This document shows, piece by piece, positions 27,770-37,316 of a stretch of DNA of 43,460 nt. The notes beneath the pieces were generated by a model that worked only from the letters and a program-made list of their open reading frames with translations, did not search any database and was not told where the DNA came from. This DNA is from Burkholderiales bacterium (GTDB taxonomy: Bacteria; Pseudomonadota; Gammaproteobacteria; Burkholderiales; Burkholderiaceae_C). Numbering within the stretch: position 1 is the first letter of the stretch; each line of letters opens with the position of its first letter. Where the stretch lies: positions 1-43,460 of the forward strand of contig RXJV01000101.1 of assembly GCA_003963075.1 (NCBI GenBank), given 5' to 3'. The position numbers and the translations under genes were made by a program.

Positions 27770-28157
27770 GGTGAGGTTTCCTTTCAGCGGTCAGCGACGG
27801 CTGGCCTGGACTCACAACGCCGTGCGTTGCCGCCGGCTGACCTCGGAGACCGCCATTCGGTGAGAGGACGTAACCGCCGCGGCGGCAGACCGAAGACGCC
27901 CCGGGCGCTCGCAAAAAAAACGGGCCACCCCATCGGGGCAGCCCGCTCAACGATCTCTCAACCAAAGCCATCGCGCGTCCCCGGCCCCCCGGCCATCGCT
28001 GCGCGTGGTGCCCGCTTCTGGTGTTGTCGGGCGAGGTCGTCGGCACTCGGTACGACGACCTTGGGCGCATTCTGATCAAGCGGCCGCGAGCTGCCATCCC
28101 CGCAAGCCGAGGGGGGCCGGTGTCAGCGCGTGACAGGCGTCACAGGCGTCGCTAACG
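27770..28157. other. 388-base gap between the secreted repeat gene and the small membrane gene
   Basis: No convincing protein gene is seen. The stretch holds the intrinsic terminator at 27913-27945, the leader of the secreted repeat gene, and a 5-bp inverted repeat GTGAC/GTCAC at 28130-28143. A minus-strand open frame (27654-28097) runs through the terminator and overlaps the real secreted-protein gene, so it is not taken as coding. A small RNA ending at the terminator is possible. Confidence 0.5.
27913..27945 (-). terminator. Strong intrinsic terminator
   Basis: The minus strand has an 11-position stem (CGGGCTGCCCC/GGGGTGGCCCG, with two G-T wobbles and a three-base loop) followed by eight T. 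This is the clearest rho-independent terminator in the window. It lies about 212 bases after the small membrane protein stop, so it either ends the dcw-lpxC transcript or an unidentified short RNA. Confidence 0.85.
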
Positions 28158-28343
28158 TCAGAGAAGCAGCGCCAGCCGCTCCAGGATCAGCACGCCGAAG
28201 AAGGCCAGGCCGGCGACCAGCGTCCACTTGACGATGACGATGCCGCGTCGGCGCCAATGCACCTGCCCGGTCGCGATCGAGAACGCGAAGCAGACGATGG
28301 CCGCGAACAGCAGCAGCCCGATCAGCAAACGCGCGATCACCAT
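28158..28343 (-). CDS. Small two-helix membrane protein at the end of the dcw-lpxC series
   Basis: This 61-residue protein is nearly all membrane: [19 protein letters not shown], then a positive loop ([11 protein letters not shown]), then [22 protein letters not shown]. Its ATG 28343 overlaps the lpxC stop by seven bases, supporting co-translation. I do not recognise a named family; a role in envelope biogenesis is only guessed from position. Confidence 0.6.
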   Translation of the reverse strand: MVIARLLIGLLLFAAIVCFAFSIATGQVHWRRRGIVIVKWTLVAGLAFFGVLILERLALLL

Positions 28344-29272
28344 GCCGGTGCCAGCTCTGCAAAGCCCCGCGGCGCCGCGCGCTCGTCATCAAAGCTGACC
28401 ACCTCGTAGGCCGATTCATCCGCCAGCAGCGCGCGCAGCAGCTTGTTGTTCAGCGCATGGCCGCCCTTGAACGAGGTGTAGGCCGCCAGCAGCGGCATGC
28501 CGGCGACCTGCATGTCGCCGATCGCATCCAGGATCTTGTGCTTCACGAATTCATCGTCGTAGCGCAGGCCCTCGGCGTTCAGCACCTTGTAGTCGTCGAC
28601 GACGATGGCGTTGTCCATCGAACCGCCCAGCGTCAGTCCGCGCGAGCGCATCAGGTCGATGTCGGCGGTCATGCCGAAGGTACGCGCGCGGGCGATTTCC
28701 TTCTTGTAGCTGCCTGAGCCCATGTCGAAGACGAACCGGCTGCCGGTGGCGGCCACCGCCGGGTTGTCGAACTCGATCTCGAAGCTCAGCGTGTAGCCAT
28801 GGTGGGGCTCCAGCTTGGCCCACATGAGCTTCTTGCCCTCGCCCTGGCGCACCTCGATGGTCTTCTTGACGCGCAGGAAGCGCTTGGGCGCGTCCTGCAT
28901 GACGATGCCGGCAGACTGCAGCAGGAAGACGAAGCTCGCGGCCGAGCCATCGAGCACCGGCACCTCATCGGCATTGATGTCGATGAAGAGGTTGTCCAGC
29001 CCCAGGCCTGCGCAGGCCGACAGCAGATGTTCGATGGTCTGAACCTTGGGCCCGCCGGGGTCGCCCCCCGGGCTGATGGTCGTGGCCATGCGCGTGTCGC
29101 TGACCGACAGCACGCCGACCGGGATGTCCACCGGCGGGCACAGGTCGACACGGCGGAACACGATGCCGGTGTCCGGCGGCGCCGGCCGCAGGGTCAGCTC
29201 GACCTTCTGCCCGCTGTGGATGCCGACGCCCACCGCGCGGGTGAGCGACTTCAGGGTGCGTTGCTTGACCAT
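28337..29272 (-). CDS. lpxC: UDP-3-O-acyl-N-acetylglucosamine deacetylase LpxC
   Basis: This 311-residue zinc amidase does the committed step of lipid A synthesis. Zinc ligands are His82 (TIEHLLSA), His245 and Asp249 ([12 protein letters not shown]); the general base is Glu81, and His272 ([10 protein letters not shown]) is the second catalytic histidine. Start ([10 protein letters not shown]) and length are typical. It begins 18 bases after the stop of a sensor histidine kinase gene, which separates it from ftsZ. No Shine-Dalgarno sequence precedes it, so it may depend on translation of the kinase. Confidence 0.96.
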   Translation of the reverse strand: MVKQRTLKSLTRAVGVGIHSGQKVELTLRPAPPDTGIVFRRVDLCPPVDIPVGVLSVSDTRMATTISPGGDPGGPKVQTIEHLLSACAGLGLDNLFIDINADEVPVLDGSAASFVFLLQSAGIVMQDAPKRFLRVKKTIEVRQGEGKKLMWAKLEPHHGYTLSFEIEFDNPAVAATGSRFVFDMGSGSYKKEIARARTFGMTADIDLMRSRGLTLGGSMDNAIVVDDYKVLNAEGLRYDDEFVKHKILDAIGDMQVAGMPLLAAYTSFKGGHALNNKLLRALLADESAYEVVSFDDERAAPRGFAELAPAW

Positions 29273-29290
29273 GGCCGCGATTGTCCGGGA

Positions 29291-31273
29291 TCAGGCTTCC
29301 GCCTTGCGCTCAACGGGCAATCGCAGCGACAGCCGCGTGCCCATGCCCGGTGCCGAGTCGATGCGCAGCTTGCCGCCCAGCCGCTGGGCGCGCTTGAGCT
29401 GGCTCTTCAGGCCGCGCCCGTGCCGGATGTTCTGCAGATCGAAGCCGGCGCCATCGTCCTCGACGCGGATCTCGACATGGCTGCCGTGATGCCGCGTCAC
29501 CATGCGCACACGGCTCGCCTGAGCATGCTTGAGCACATTGTTCAGGGCTTCCTGCATCAGGCGCAGCACATGCAGCGCATCCGGCGGCTCCAGCCAGGGC
29601 AGCGGCGGCAGGTCCTGCACATCCCATTCGAGCTGCAACCCGCCCGACTGCAGCCGCTTGCCCAGGCGGTAGCGCATCGTGGCGAGCAGCGAGACGAGGT
29701 CGTGACCGACAGGTTCGAGCGAGTCGATCACGAGGCGCAGGTCATCCACGCATTCGCGCAGCACCTCCACGCACTGCTCGTGCGACATGCTGCCCTGCTC
29801 CATGGCCACCAGCGCAGACAGCAGGGACGAGCCCAGGCCGTCGTGCATATCGGCCATGATGCGCTGCCGCTCCAACAGCAGGGCCTGCTGCCGTTCGGCC
29901 TCTCGCAGCTGCGCGTTCTGCGCCTGCAGCACCGATACCTGCTCCTCCAGGTCTTCCTGCAGCTGGCTGTTCGCGGCCTGGAACTGCTCCACGGTGCCGA
30001 CATAACGCCGCTGGATGGCCCACAGAAAGCTGAGCGTGACGATCAGCGTCGCAAAGGGCAGCAGGAATACATGCTCCGGCCAGGCCCAGCCCGCCAGCAC
30101 CGCAAGATCGTGGAAGCCGAGCATGACCGCCGCGATCATCGCCAAGGCCATCAGCCTCAGTTCGGTGCGGCGCTCACGCCAGGCCAGCCAGCCCAGCCAG
30201 GCGGTGCCGACGGTCGCGACGATGGCCGTCGCGGCGTGTTGCAGCACCACCATGTCGACCTGCCGCAGCCACAAGGGCATGCTGAAGACGCTGACGATCA
30301 GCACGCTGATGAAGAGCACCTGCTCCAGCCAGCGCGCCCGCAGGCTAGCAAAGCGCAGCGCGAAGAGCTGGGCGGTCAGCATCACCCAGGCCATGGACGC
30401 ATTCGTCGCCCACCAGAACCAGTCTTGCGCCCAGGCCGATGCCGGCGGGCTGACGTAATAGTGCAGATTGCGCACCAGCCAGGCTGCCGCAGCGACGGCA
30501 AACAAACCGTAGAGGCCCTCGCCGGGGCGGCGCGCCCACAGCGACAGCGCGAACACGAAGAGCACCGCCAGCAGCAGGCTGACGGCCTGGGGCAGGCCGA
30601 CCTGGACACGGGTTCTCCAGAGCCAGCGCATCTCCAGTTCATCGCGAGGGCCGATCCAGATGCGGGACACGGAGAAATGGCGACCGACCGCGACCGGCAG
30701 CGCGACCACCAGCTCCAGGCCGGTTTCTGCGCTCGCCGGAAGCGTCAGCCACAGCGGATGCAGCCATTGCTCGCGCTCGGCGGGCTGGTTGTCCAGCAGC
30801 AGGCGCCAGCCGGAACCGCTGCGCGCCAGCACCGCCGCAGGCAGGGTGTCCAGACGTGGCAGATAGAGCGCCAGGGCCTCGTTGCCCCCCGGCGGCACAT
30901 GCAGCCGGTACCAGCGCATCTCGTAGCCGCCCTCTGGCGTGGCGACTGCGGCGCCGGGCCGCGCCCGCACATCGGGCATGGCCAGCGGCTGCCAGGCCGC
31001 CGAGGCGGCGGGTGGCAGCAGTTCGGCGGGCAGGGCCAGGTGGTCGCCGCCGGCCACGGTCTGCCGGCGCAGCGCGGCCCACCAGGCATCGAGCTGCGCC
31101 TGGGTACAGGGGCTGGTGGCCAGCTCGACCGGCGCGGCATCCTCGGCCGCGTTGCCGGCACGCGACCCCGGGGAAGGCTCGGCCGACAGGCCAGCCGCCA
31201 GGGCCAGCAGCAGCAGGCCGCAGCACAGAAGGGCGCGCAGCGCGGCCACGCCGGCTTTACGAGGCTTGGACAT
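29291..31273 (-). CDS. Orphan membrane sensor histidine kinase, NarL-type partner class, in the dcw cluster
   Basis: This 660-residue kinase has a signal peptide, then a large extracytoplasmic beta-rich region (about 35-215, with MRWYRLHVPPGG, like the 7TMR-DISM extracellular domain). Seven membrane helices (about 220-420), a coiled coil, and the HisKA_3-type phosphoacceptor RQRIMADMHDGLG (His477) follow. The ATPase domain has QEALNNVLKHA, VEDDGAGFD and HGRGLKSQLKRAQRLGG. Kinases of this class phosphorylate LuxR-type response regulators, but none lies in the window. Start ATG 31273 is preferred over GTG 31291. The gene sits between ftsZ and lpxC, where normally at most a small gene is found. 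Confidence 0.85.
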   Translation of the reverse strand: MSKPRKAGVAALRALLCCGLLLLALAAGLSAEPSPGSRAGNAAEDAAPVELATSPCTQAQLDAWWAALRRQTVAGGDHLALPAELLPPAASAAWQPLAMPDVRARPGAAVATPEGGYEMRWYRLHVPPGGNEALALYLPRLDTLPAAVLARSGSGWRLLLDNQPAEREQWLHPLWLTLPASAETGLELVVALPVAVGRHFSVSRIWIGPRDELEMRWLWRTRVQVGLPQAVSLLLAVLFVFALSLWARRPGEGLYGLFAVAAAAWLVRNLHYYVSPPASAWAQDWFWWATNASMAWVMLTAQLFALRFASLRARWLEQVLFISVLIVSVFSMPLWLRQVDMVVLQHAATAIVATVGTAWLGWLAWRERRTELRLMALAMIAAVMLGFHDLAVLAGWAWPEHVFLLPFATLIVTLSFLWAIQRRYVGTVEQFQAANSQLQEDLEEQVSVLQAQNAQLREAERQQALLLERQRIMADMHDGLGSSLLSALVAMEQGSMSHEQCVEVLRECVDDLRLVIDSLEPVGHDLVSLLATMRYRLGKRLQSGGLQLEWDVQDLPPLPWLEPPDALHVLRLMQEALNNVLKHAQASRVRMVTRHHGSHVEIRVEDDGAGFDLQNIRHGRGLKSQLKRAQRLGGKLRIDSAPGMGTRLSLRLPVERKAEA

Positions 31274-31395
31274 GGGGCGCGAGCATGCCACAGGGGGTGG
31301 GGCGAGGCCGGCCGCATCGTCGCTCGGCGCCAGGCGGCACTGCGCCGAAGCGCCAGATCAACACGGCCTCAACGCCCGACAGGCTGCCGGGGCCA

Positions 31396-31431
31396 CCAGG
31401 CATCCGCGCCAGCAGCCGCGCAAGCAGCCGC
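31396..31431. repeat. Three imperfect 12-bp tandem repeats downstream of ftsZ
   Basis: Units CCAGGCATCCGC, GCCAGCAGCCGC and GCAAGCAGCCGC lie in the 223-base gap between ftsZ and the kinase gene. The last two differ at one base. No promoter or terminator is evident in this gap. Confidence 0.5.
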
Positions 31432-31496
31432 CCAGCGCCCGCCCAAGCACCCGGAGGCTGCCGCCCGCAGCGGCCGCGCCCCACTGCGGCCCGGCT

Positions 31497-32738
31497 TCAG
31501 TCGGCCTGCTTGCGCAGGAAGGCCGGAATCTCGATCTCGTCCATGCCGTTGGACGACAGCGCCTCGACCTTGGCGGCCGCGCTACCCGAACGGCCATGGC
31601 GCCACACACTGGGCACGTTCGCATTCGCGAAATCGCCCAGGCCCAGGCCGACATTGGCCTGCGGCGTCGTGGCAGCCGGCGCCGCCACGGCCACGGCCTG
31701 CGTCAGCACCGGCATGCCGTCCGTGCCGTTGCGAACCACCTGGCTGGTCTGCACGACCTGCAGCGGCGCCTGCTGGCGGGCGCGGCCGGCGGTCAGACCG
31801 GTGGCAATCACGGTGACGCGCAGCGCATCGCCGAGGCTTTCGTCATAGGCGGTGCCGTAGATGATGTGCGCATCCTCGGAGGCATAGCGCTTGATGGCGT
31901 TCATCGCGTTGCGCGACTCGCTGAGCTTGAAGTTCGCGCGGCTCGCCGCGATCAGCACCAACACACCACGCGCGCCGGACAGGTCGATGCCTTCGAGCAG
32001 CGGGCAGGCCACCGCGGCCTCGGCGGCCTTGGTGGCGCGGTCCGGGCCGGTGGCCTGGGCCGTGCCCATCATGGCCTTGCCGGGCTCGCTCATCACCGTC
32101 TTCACGTCCTCGAAGTCGACATTGACGAGGCCGGGGATGTGGATGATGTCGGAGATGCCGCCCACCGCGTTCTTCAACACGTCATTGGCATGCGCGAAGG
32201 CCTGGTCCTGCGTGACGTCGTCGCCGAGCACATCGAGCAGCTTGTCGTTCAGCACGACGATCAGCGAATCGACATTCGCCTCCAGTTCGGCCAAACCGGC
32301 ATCGGCAGCCTTGGCGCGCCGGCTGCCTTCGAATTCGAAGGGTTTGGTGACGACGCCGACGGTCAGCACACCCATTTCCTTGGCCACGCGCGCAATCACC
32401 GGCGCCGCGCCGGTACCGGTGCCGCCACCCATGCCGGCGGTGATGAACAACATATTCGCGCCGGCGATGGACTCGCGAATGCGGGATTCCGCCTCTTCGG
32501 CCGCGGCCTTGCCCATTTCCGGCTTGGCGCCGGCGCCCAGACCGGAGTTGCCGAGTTGCAGCAATTGATCGGCCTTGGAGCGGTTGAGCGCCTGTGCATC
32601 GGTATTGGCGCAAATGAACTCAACCCCTTGAACGCCCTGGGCGATCATGTGATCCACGGCGTTGCCGCCGCCACCACCGACCCCGATCACCTTGATTTGG
32701 GTGCCTTGGTCAAACTCTTCGATCATCTCGATGGGCAT
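31497..32738 (-). CDS. ftsZ: Cell division GTPase FtsZ
   Basis: This 413-residue tubulin homologue forms the Z ring. GTP-binding parts are GVGGGGGNAV and the tubulin signature GGGTGTG (104-110), with NVDFEDVKTVM and the T7-like loop following. The extreme C-terminus DEIEIPAFLRKQAD is the conserved peptide that binds FtsA and ZipA. AGGAGG lies six bases before ATG 32738, so the longer frame is rejected. It follows ftsA after 81 AT-richer bases that may hold its own promoter. Confidence 0.97.
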   Translation of the reverse strand: MPIEMIEEFDQGTQIKVIGVGGGGGNAVDHMIAQGVQGVEFICANTDAQALNRSKADQLLQLGNSGLGAGAKPEMGKAAAEEAESRIRESIAGANMLFITAGMGGGTGTGAAPVIARVAKEMGVLTVGVVTKPFEFEGSRRAKAADAGLAELEANVDSLIVVLNDKLLDVLGDDVTQDQAFAHANDVLKNAVGGISDIIHIPGLVNVDFEDVKTVMSEPGKAMMGTAQATGPDRATKAAEAAVACPLLEGIDLSGARGVLVLIAASRANFKLSESRNAMNAIKRYASEDAHIIYGTAYDESLGDALRVTVIATGLTAGRARQQAPLQVVQTSQVVRNGTDGMPVLTQAVAVAAPAATTPQANVGLGLGDFANANVPSVWRHGRSGSAAAKVEALSSNGMDEIEIPAFLRKQAD

Positions 32739-32819
32739 ATCAAACCTCCTGCTGCGATTGTGCCTTGGGCACGCCAAAAATGACTAGTTGCTGAAACAAT
32801 TTTTTCGGATTTCTGGGGG

Positions 32820-34049
32820 TCAGAAATTCCCCATGAACCAATCCTTGACCCGGCCCAGCAGGGTTTGCACCGAGCCGGCCTGCTGGGCCGCCTTGAAACC
32901 CCGGCTGCGCGACAGACGTGCCTCCTCAAGCAGGCCCATCACGGTCGCAGAACGCGGGTTGGCGACCATGTCATAAAGCGCGCCCGAATAGGTCGGCAGA
33001 CCGCGTCTGACGGGTTTAAGGAAAATGTCCTCGGCCAGTTCCACCATTCCAGGCATGACCGCGGAGCCGCCGGTCAGCACGATGCCGGAAGACAGCAATT
33101 CCTCGTAGCCGCTGTCGCGGATGACCTGGTGGACCAGTGAAAAGATTTCCTCGACGCGCGGCTCGATGACGCCGGCCAGCGCCTGCTTGGACAGCATCCG
33201 GGGGCTGCGATCTCCGAGACCGGGCACCTCGACCTGGTCGGACGGGTCGGCCAGCAGTTGTTTGGCAACGCCATACTCGACCTTGATCTCCTCGGCATCC
33301 TTGGTCGGCGTGCGCAGCGCCATCGCGATATCGCTGGTGATCAGGTCGCCGGCGATCGGAATGACCGCGGTATGGCGGATCGATCCGCCTGTGAATATCG
33401 CGACATCGGTTGTGCCGGCGCCGATATCCACCAGGGCCACGCCGAGGTCGCGCTCGTCGGCGGTCAGTGCGGCATGGCTGGACGCGCTCGGGTTCAAAAC
33501 CAGCTGATCGACCTCCAAACCGCAACGGCGCACGCACTTGACAATGTTTTCGGCCGCGCTCTGCGCGCCGGTCACGATATGCACCTTGACCTCCAGCCGG
33601 CCGCCGCTCATGCCGATGGGTTCCTTGACCTCGTGGCCGTCGATGACAAATTCCTGAGGCTCGACCAGCAACAGTCGCTGATCGTTGGGAATATTGATGG
33701 CCTTGGCGGTCTCGACGACCCGGGTCACATCGACGGGCGTGACCTCCTTGTCCCGCACGATGACCATGCCGGTCGAGTTCTGCCCCCGGATATGGCTGCC
33801 GGTGATCCCGGTGTAGACCCGGGAAATCTTGCAGTCGGCCATCATTTCGGCCTCTTTGAGCGCCTGCTGGATGGACTGGACGGTGGCGTCGATATTGACG
33901 ACCACGCCGCGCTTGAGCCCATGCGACGCCGCGACGCCCAGGCCGGCGATTCGCAATTCGCCATCCGGCAATACTTCAGCCACGACCGCCATGATTTTGG
34001 CGGTCCCGATATCCAGCCCGACGACCAAATCCTTGTATTCCTTGGCCAT
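32820..34049 (-). CDS. ftsA: Cell division protein FtsA
   Basis: This 409-residue actin-like ATPase tethers FtsZ to the membrane. It has VVGLDIGTAKIMAVVAEV, the 1C-domain region HVTSITGSHIRG-like (ITGSHIRGQNSTG), GVALVDIGAGTTDVAIF and VLTGGSAVMPG. The C-terminal amphipathic helix near SVQTLLGRVKDWFMGNF is the membrane anchor. AGGA lies before ATG 34049, eight bases after ftsQ. Confidence 0.96.
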   Translation of the reverse strand: MAKEYKDLVVGLDIGTAKIMAVVAEVLPDGELRIAGLGVAASHGLKRGVVVNIDATVQSIQQALKEAEMMADCKISRVYTGITGSHIRGQNSTGMVIVRDKEVTPVDVTRVVETAKAINIPNDQRLLLVEPQEFVIDGHEVKEPIGMSGGRLEVKVHIVTGAQSAAENIVKCVRRCGLEVDQLVLNPSASSHAALTADERDLGVALVDIGAGTTDVAIFTGGSIRHTAVIPIAGDLITSDIAMALRTPTKDAEEIKVEYGVAKQLLADPSDQVEVPGLGDRSPRMLSKQALAGVIEPRVEEIFSLVHQVIRDSGYEELLSSGIVLTGGSAVMPGMVELAEDIFLKPVRRGLPTYSGALYDMVANPRSATVMGLLEEARLSRSRGFKAAQQAGSVQTLLGRVKDWFMGNF

Positions 34050-34057
34050 GTGCGTCC

Positions 34058-34879
34058 TCAACGTTTTCGATTTACGGGTTTACCCGGAGATTGGGTGGTC
34101 ACGCCACGCAGCCGGACGGCATAGCCGTCTGCATGGCGGAGGTCGGCGGACAGCAGCGGACTGCGGTACTGCGCCGTGACCTGGGAGATGGAGCGAGCGA
34201 ACTGGCCAAAGCGCTCGGCGACCTCGGACGCACTGCCGCGGCCCAGCTCGATGACCGCACCGCTGCCCAGGGTCGCCCGCCAGGAACCGCGCCCGGACAG
34301 GTCCAGCCGGTCGATGGATTCGCCCAGCTTTTCGGCGGCCGGGTTGAGCAAACGCCACATCTGCAGCATCGAGGCGGCCGCGCTCGGCGGGCCGGCGAGC
34401 ACCGGCAGGTCCTCGTCCTCGACATCGCCGAGATTGGCCTGGAACACCTCGCCGAAGCTGTTGACCAGGGCCCGCTCGGCGCTGGCCTCGGTGGCGGCAT
34501 CGGCCCCATCGGTGCGCGCCTCCCAGTAGGCCGCGGGGCGGTGCTCCTCAAGCCGGACCCGCAGCCGCATCGGCCAGACGCGGCGCAGCTGCGCATGGCG
34601 CACCCACGGAACCGCCTCGAAGGCGGCGCGCCCCTCCTGCAGGTTCATGCTGAGGAAGGAGCCCTTGAGCCGCGGCAGCGCGTTCGCGCGCAGCGAGGCG
34701 ACGCTGTTGCGGCTGACATCGCCCTCGACCTGGATCGCCCGGAAATTGAAGACCGGCAGTCGCACCGCCCAGCGCACGGCCGCCCACGCCGCCGTGCCGA
34801 GCAGCACGGCGAGCAGCAGCGCCGACACCGCATTCATCAGGCGGATGTCGGGCGGCAACGAGGCGGCGGCGGCGTTCAC
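34058..34879 (-). CDS. ftsQ: Cell division protein FtsQ
   Basis: This 273-residue bitopic divisome protein recruits FtsB/L. One membrane helix ([18 protein letters not shown]) follows a short cytoplasmic lead. The POTRA domain starts at [18 protein letters not shown], and [32 protein letters not shown] and [14 protein letters not shown] are typical of betaproteobacterial FtsQ. The GTG start at 34879 overlaps the ddl stop as GTGA. The C-terminus [14 protein letters not shown] is conserved. Confidence 0.93.
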   Translation of the reverse strand: MNAAAASLPPDIRLMNAVSALLLAVLLGTAAWAAVRWAVRLPVFNFRAIQVEGDVSRNSVASLRANALPRLKGSFLSMNLQEGRAAFEAVPWVRHAQLRRVWPMRLRVRLEEHRPAAYWEARTDGADAATEASAERALVNSFGEVFQANLGDVEDEDLPVLAGPPSAAASMLQMWRLLNPAAEKLGESIDRLDLSGRGSWRATLGSGAVIELGRGSASEVAERFGQFARSISQVTAQYRSPLLSADLRHADGYAVRLRGVTTQSPGKPVNRKR

Positions 34880-35850
34880 TGTCGGTCCAGCCTCGCCTGC
34901 GAGAGCAGCCACAGGCACAGCTGCGGGTAGTCGATGCCGACGGCCTTGGCGGCCTTGGGCACGAGTGAATGCGAGGTCATGCCGGGGCTGGTGTTCATCT
35001 CCAGCAGGAAGGGCCTCATGTCTGACTTGCGCACCATCAGGTCGGCGCGGCCCCAGCCCCGGCAGCCGAGCAGCCGGTAGGCCTTCAGCACGAGCTGCTG
35101 GATCTCGGCCTCCAGCGCAGCCGGCAGGCTGCCATAGAGGTACTGCGTCGTGTCGGTGAGGTATTTGTTGTCGAAGTCGTAGTTGCCCGCCAGCGCGCGG
35201 ATCTCGACCACCGGCAGCGCGATCGCCGCCGCGCCCTCGCCCAGCACGGCACAGGTCACCTCGGGGCCTTCGATGCACTGCTCGAACAGCAGTTCGTCGT
35301 CAAAACCCAGCGCGAGCTCGACGGCCCCCTGCATCTCGGAGTAGCCGGCCGCCTTCGTAATGCCGATGCTGCTGCCCTCGTGCGGCGGCTTGACGACGAC
35401 CGGCAGGCCGAGCTGGTCGGGGATGCTGCGGACGCGTTCGCGCGTCAGCTCGGCCCGCGTCAGTGCGAGATAGGGCGGCGTCGGCAGACCCTCGGCCGCC
35501 CAAACCCGCTTGGTCATGGTCTTGTCCATCGCCACGCCGGAGGCCGTCACGCCGGAGCCCGTGTAGGGAATGCCCAGCCACTCCAGTGCGCCCTGCAGCG
35601 TGCCGTCCTCACCGCCGCGGCCGTGCAGCGCGACAAAGGCGCGCTCGAAGCCCTCGTCCTTGAGCGCCTGCAGCGAACGCTCGGCAGGGTCGAAGCCATG
35701 GGCATCCACGCCCAGGCCCTGCAGCGCGCCCAGCACGCCGGGCCCGCTCATCAGCGACACCGGACGCTCGGCGCTGTTGCCGCCGTACAGCACGGCCACC
35801 TTGCCGAGCGCACGCGGGTCGATGTTGAGATCGATCGGCGCGGTGTTCAT
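34876..35850 (-). CDS. ddl: D-alanine--D-alanine ligase
   Basis: This 324-residue ATP-grasp enzyme joins two D-alanines for peptidoglycan. It has [19 protein letters not shown] (family form SAEREVS; here Pro replaces Glu), [27 protein letters not shown] and [25 protein letters not shown] and [16 protein letters not shown] complete the active site. ATG 35850 is preceded by AAGGAG and overlaps the murC stop as ATGA. Confidence 0.95.
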   Translation of the reverse strand: MNTAPIDLNIDPRALGKVAVLYGGNSAERPVSLMSGPGVLGALQGLGVDAHGFDPAERSLQALKDEGFERAFVALHGRGGEDGTLQGALEWLGIPYTGSGVTASGVAMDKTMTKRVWAAEGLPTPPYLALTRAELTRERVRSIPDQLGLPVVVKPPHEGSSIGITKAAGYSEMQGAVELALGFDDELLFEQCIEGPEVTCAVLGEGAAAIALPVVEIRALAGNYDFDNKYLTDTTQYLYGSLPAALEAEIQQLVLKAYRLLGCRGWGRADLMVRKSDMRPFLLEMNTSPGMTSHSLVPKAAKAVGIDYPQLCLWLLSQARLDRQ

Positions 35851-37316
35851 GCCGAAGCTCCTTGCGAGAAATATTGGGCGACCAGTCGCGGCAACGCGCT
35901 CATCGAGCCGGCGCCCATGCCGATCACGATGTCGCCGTCGCGCGTCAGGGCAGCCAGTGCCGCCGGCATGTCGGCCACGCTGGCAACGAAGTTCGGCGTA
36001 CCCACCGCGCTGGCCAGCGCCGCGCCGGTCGCGCCTTCGATGCGTGCCTCGCCGGCCGCATACACCTCGGTCAGCAGCACCACATCCGCCGCGCCCATCA
36101 CGCGAACGAAATCGGCGAAGCAATCGCGGGTGCGCGTGTAGCGGTGCGGTTGGAAGGCCAGCACCAGGCGCCGGCCGGGAAAGGCACCGCGCGCGGCCGC
36201 CAAAACCGCGGCCATCTCGACCGGGTGATGGCCGTAGTCGTCGATCAGCGTGAAGCGGCCGCCATCCGCGGCCGGCCAGTCGCCATGCTTTTCGAAGCGA
36301 CGGCCCACCCCGGAGAAGCTGGCCAGCGCGCGCAGGATGGCCGCGTCCGGGCAGTCCAGTTCGGTCGCGACGGCAATCGCGGCGAGTGCATTGCGCACAT
36401 TGTGTTCGCCGGCCAGATTCAGCAGCACGTCGAGATCGGCCCGGCCCTCGCGCTCACAGCGGAAGCGCATCTGCGCGCCCGGCAGCGCCTGCACCGCCAC
36501 CGCGCGCACGCTGACGCCGGCCGACAGCCCGTAGCTGACCACCGGCCGTTCGATGCGGCCGAGGATGGCCTGCACGCCCGCGTCGTCGGCGCACACCACC
36601 GCGGCGCCATAGAAGGGCATGCGGTGCAGGAACTCGACGAAGGCCTCGTGCAGGCGCTCCACCGAGTGCCCGTAGGTGTCCATGTGGTCCTCGTCGATGT
36701 TGGTGACGACCGACAGCACCGGGCTGAGCTTCAGGAAGGAGGCATCGCTCTCGTCCGCCTCGACGACGATGAACTCGCCCTGGCCGAGCCGCGCATTGGC
36801 GCCGGCGGCCGGCAACGCGCCGGGCCGCCCGAAGCCTTGCCCGGCCCCTTGGGAGGCAGCCTGGGTATCCGCAGGCGTGGGGGCTCCATAAACCTTGCCG
36901 CCGATCACGAAGGTCGGATCCAGCCCGGCCTCGACCAGGATGGCCGTCACCAGCGAGCTCGTCGTCGTCTTGCCATGCGTGCCGGCGATCGCGATGCCGC
37001 GGCGCAGCCGCATCAGCTCGGCCAGCATGGCAGCGCGCGGCACGACCGGGATCTGCCGCGCGCGCGCGGCCAGCACCTCCGGGTTGTCCGCGGCCACGGC
37101 CGTGCTCGTCACCAGCGCCTGGGCATGGCCGATATGCGGTGCGGCATGGCCGATCTCGACGCGCAGCCCTAGGCTGCGCAGCCGCTCGGTGGTGGCGCTC
37201 TCGGCAGCGTCGGAACCGCTGACCTCGAAGCCGAGCTGGTGCAGGATCTCGGCGATGCCGCTCATGCCGGCACCACCGATGCCGACGAAATGCAGCCTCT
37301 GCAGCGCGTGCTTCAC
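35847..37316 (-). CDS. murC: UDP-N-acetylmuramate--L-alanine ligase MurC
   Basis: This 489-residue ligase adds L-alanine to UDP-MurNAc. It has [30 protein letters not shown] (ATP loop at 112-119), [37 protein letters not shown] and [11 protein letters not shown] Gly/Ala/Pro-rich insertion (about 143-172) lies between GGKVYG and [10 protein letters not shown]. The start is GTG 37316, overlapping the murG stop as GTGA. It belongs to the dcw series. Confidence 0.95.
   Translation of the reverse strand: MKHALQRLHFVGIGGAGMSGIAEILHQLGFEVSGSDAAESATTERLRSLGLRVEIGHAAPHIGHAQALVTSTAVAADNPEVLAARARQIPVVPRAAMLAELMRLRRGIAIAGTHGKTTTSSLVTAILVEAGLDPTFVIGGKVYGAPTPADTQAASQGAGQGFGRPGALPAAGANARLGQGEFIVVEADESDASFLKLSPVLSVVTNIDEDHMDTYGHSVERLHEAFVEFLHRMPFYGAAVVCADDAGVQAILGRIERPVVSYGLSAGVSVRAVAVQALPGAQMRFRCEREGRADLDVLLNLAGEHNVRNALAAIAVATELDCPDAAILRALASFSGVGRRFEKHGDWPAADGGRFTLIDDYGHHPVEMAAVLAAARGAFPGRRLVLAFQPHRYTRTRDCFADFVRVMGAADVVLLTEVYAAGEARIEGATGAALASAVGTPNFVASVADMPAALAALTRDGDIVIGMGAGSMSALPRLVAQYFSQGASA

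Noticed and set aside
27654-28097. A 147-codon minus-strand open frame running through the terminator into the secreted repeat gene
   Set aside because: It crosses the strong hairpin and poly-T tract and overlaps the real gene in another frame; composition is Arg/Pro-rich without any family wording.
32739-32819. AT-richer gap between ftsA and ftsZ as a strong ftsZ promoter
   Set aside because: It has a TTGTTT but no properly spaced -10 hexamer, so a promoter here is only a possibility and is not listed as a feature.
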